From positions 105,208 to 169,207 of the forward strand of contig JAFVPD010000015.1 of NCBI GenBank assembly GCA_017505535.1: a stretch of DNA of 64,000 nucleotides, written 5' to 3'. The translations under genes and the position numbers were made by a program. Below, piece by piece: positions 63,401-64,000 of the stretch. Every line of letters starts with the position of its first letter. Position 1 is the first letter of the stretch. The notes under the pieces were generated by a model. It worked only from the letters and a program-made list of their open reading frames with translations, was not told where the DNA came from and ran no database searches. This stretch comes from Muribaculaceae bacterium (GTDB lineage Bacteria > Bacteroidota > Bacteroidia > Bacteroidales > Muribaculaceae).

Positions 63401-63758
63401 TCGACAGCCCGTCGTCGGCAACCGATGCGGTGGTGGACACTGTGCCACGCGATGCGGTGGCCGAGTCGTCGCACTTGGCACGCGAGATGGCCTGCGGAAT
63501 GGAGTCGATTATCTCGGTGTGTAGAAAAAGCTGACGGCCACCGATTGAAGCCTCTGTGGCTTCGATCGATAGCAAACGAGAGGTGTTGGGGCTTTTCACT
63601 GCCGAGCGCGACTGGAATTCGTCGCTGCCGTTCACCTTTACGCTATATCCGATGTAGTCGCTATATTCGCCCTCTACATCTTTATTGAAATAGTCATCGC
63701 TACAAGCTGTCATCAACAGCATTGTCCCTATGGCTATGAGGATGGGACTTCGTTTCAT
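60417..63758 (-). CDS. Large fimbrillin-family lipoprotein (first of pair)
   Basis: 1113 residues with lipobox LLMTAC. The N-terminal region resembles the Mfa/fimbrillin fold (WIRFYAFSPIDALG, QQDLLVGSEQYAG, LDLGHALTAVKILIDG). A BACON-like beta-sandwich follows near 390-470 (DVNFHVRSYKV, then VDWEIDNTDMPFWID). The C-terminal half has MWSWHIWVTDMND, PYYQFGRKDPMLPG and VYDPCPPGYEIPRIDAFSG, shared with the downstream gene. It lies 19 bp from that gene and is cotranscribed. The promoter is not evident; a repeat array occupies the upstream region. Confidence 0.78.
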   Translation of the reverse strand: MKRSPILIAIGTMLLMTACSDDYFNKDVEGEYSDYIGYSVKVNGSDEFQSRSAVKSPNTSRLLSIEATEASIGGRQLFLHTEIIDSIPQAISRAKCDDSATASRGTVSTTASVADDGLSISAVVFDGKATDWPGNAEAQMYMHNDIVIAPWKTNRYWPRENDWIRFYAFSPIDALGNDGLGAISATEPSFSYTVADKIPDQQDLLVGSEQYAGNKCEEAQLDLGHALTAVKILIDGNVTGFVLTKLYISGLKNSGTYTYHYNSGTPSDGNNASQTHDAGAWTSLTGNKEYVVYNDPTGKVLTTVNPDAEGNATGNTDMTANNMVMFLMPQTLTTEAKITIEGYDEVVGTDVKLEATIGDGVKKWNKGEMVTYTLSFTSTKIEYRLEVTPEDAANDGEYYLSPYHGETDVNFHVRSYKVTTTPGGTTEEAVDWEIDNTDMPFWIDQITASGTDAGTIQKNNAGVITNLNGTYSVLPNLTSSTSHNELRGREPLGSEDNPYDLSTLGGTEAMTTANCYMVTAPGWYTLPLVYGNAIKGGEDNPPSYLGDTDGTGTPTVDGKNYTQVATLADGTQVEIPVYTLKNFFGHQAKAEGRITQPWIVSSRGGQYKPGDINVLWQDEPCIITDVKLNDKGDYIIFRVREECINEGNAVISIREAEDSKNHMWSWHIWVTDMNDNLTGNFSSPVAMTNRMVTGNYNADATTASNLGRTLENTFYLMHSNLGGCDADTKTYTKATKEVKFKIIENGVEVVQNPSEGVYVVSDVLKVGVNGAQITMPYNAPYYQFGRKDPMLPGWTGENHKRFYRYDRKIGTFGTLKSSEPTVGYDFEIYGFADDAPELDSNGNPTHGGTFKVNLNHTETLVINPNVFFKGSDDNTTTSTTLLFKRYTADGRVLYINKWNAKCNKLPIFTFYNRDAASLYSIFKEVIDLGVTKTVYDPCPPGYEIPRIDAFSGTTFNNLNVNNWTDTDLVNVANTIPGQYGIYEAIGFYTSPMAKTGGVGTGEGNVFYIRALGHRNNQGNIDQYNKYGSAFTASPFCAQWNNQSNTLNPFFKFEAGRFCYTGSGWMRPFSSSAFDFAFPIIPASTGQNPISTVIDGNASWSGDGNKDGGYNVEF

Positions 63759-63807
63759 ATATAGTTGAATTTTTTAGTCAAAAATTTTGGTTACAACTTA
63801 GCATCTT

Positions 63808-64000
63808 GGACATAAAGACATATTTCTTTTAGTTTTAGACATAAGACATAAAGACATATTTCTTTTTGTTTTAGACATAAGAACATAAAGACATAATCTT
63901 GTTTGTTTCAGACATAAGAACAAAAAGACATAATTCTTTTTTGTTTTAGTCATAAGAACATAAAGACATAATCTTTTTAGTTTTAGACATAAGAACATAA
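63808..64000. repeat. A/T-rich tandem repeat array (right), inverted relative to the left array
   Basis: Units with the core GACATAAGAACATAAAGAC (plus a final AT) start at 63838 (2-bp shorter), 63874, 63911, 63949 and 63986, with a partial unit before 63821; the array runs off the window. Spacings are 36, 37, 38 and 37 bp. The core is the reverse complement of the core at 57393-57639. It occupies the region upstream of the first fimbrillin gene. Confidence 0.92.

Noticed and set aside
63044..63534. Several frames on both strands over the 5' part of the first fimbrillin gene
   Set aside because: This part is G+C-rich, so stops are scarce in all frames; only the frame with the lipoprotein signal is continuous.
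63798..63998. 66-codon frame in the right repeat array
   Set aside because: Same cause as in the left array; its translation is a simple periodic artefact.

Overview
This 64 kb window is chromosomal DNA from a member of the Bacteroidota, very probably order Bacteroidales; a gut family such as Muribaculaceae is plausible but not provable here. The evidence is the recurring Bacteroidota promoter (TTG/TTTG, about 19-21 bp, then TAnnTTTG), the lack of Shine-Dalgarno sites, FimA/Mfa-type fimbrillin lipoproteins, a C-terminal type IX secretion sorting domain, DUF4301, DUF5020 and DUF5106 proteins, and the hisGDCB gene order. I see no insertion sequence, integrase, CRISPR array or rRNA.

Layout. 0-7.5 kb: the end of an unknown gene, then a minus-strand block with recJ-recQ, a C11 (clostripain-like) lipoprotein with an MscS channel, and an SPFH membrane protein with an Arc-like DNA-binding protein. 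7.7-13.3 kb (+): argD, proC, a short ssb, a secreted unknown, a TlpA-like thioredoxin, a DUF5020 outer-membrane protein and a sugar O-acetyltransferase. 13.4-15.2 kb (+): an ECF sigma factor, an overlapping membrane partner and a small secreted protein. 15.2-22.97 kb (-): glycyl-tRNA synthetase, LemA and an FKBP lipoprotein; a 5'-nucleotidase, a DUF3108 protein, YhcH and thymidine kinase; a Ca/Na antiporter. 22.98-27.6 kb (-): hisGDCB with the antiporter as probable last gene, preceded by a promoter, a histidine-rich leader peptide and a terminator/antiterminator pair, i.e. a ribosome-mediated attenuator. 27.6-29.7 kb (-): prmC-recX-comF, overlapping genes. 29.7 kb: a compact promoter-RNA-terminator unit of about 65 nt. 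29.9-35.0 kb (-): a very large modular secreted glycoside-hydrolase-like protein. 35.3-42.9 kb (-): a seven-gene surface-polysaccharide cluster. 43.1-43.4 kb: two identical tRNA-Gly genes and a tRNA-Leu. 43.5-48.7 kb (+): an NhaC antiporter with a small membrane partner, an M16 peptidase and mntP. 48.7-57.2 kb: a tryptophanase/tyrosine phenol-lyase family enzyme, a Spy-like cysteine-rich protein, DUF4301, a TPR protein, NDH-2 and a DUF5106 thioredoxin lipoprotein. 57.2-64 kb: two large fimbrillin-like lipoproteins lying between two A/T-rich tandem-repeat arrays of the same family in opposite orientation.

The strongest unusual items are the his leader attenuator (27366-27568), the stand-alone short RNA (29705-29806), the inverted repeat arrays around the fimbrial genes, and the unusual active site of the tryptophanase/tyrosine phenol-lyase homologue.
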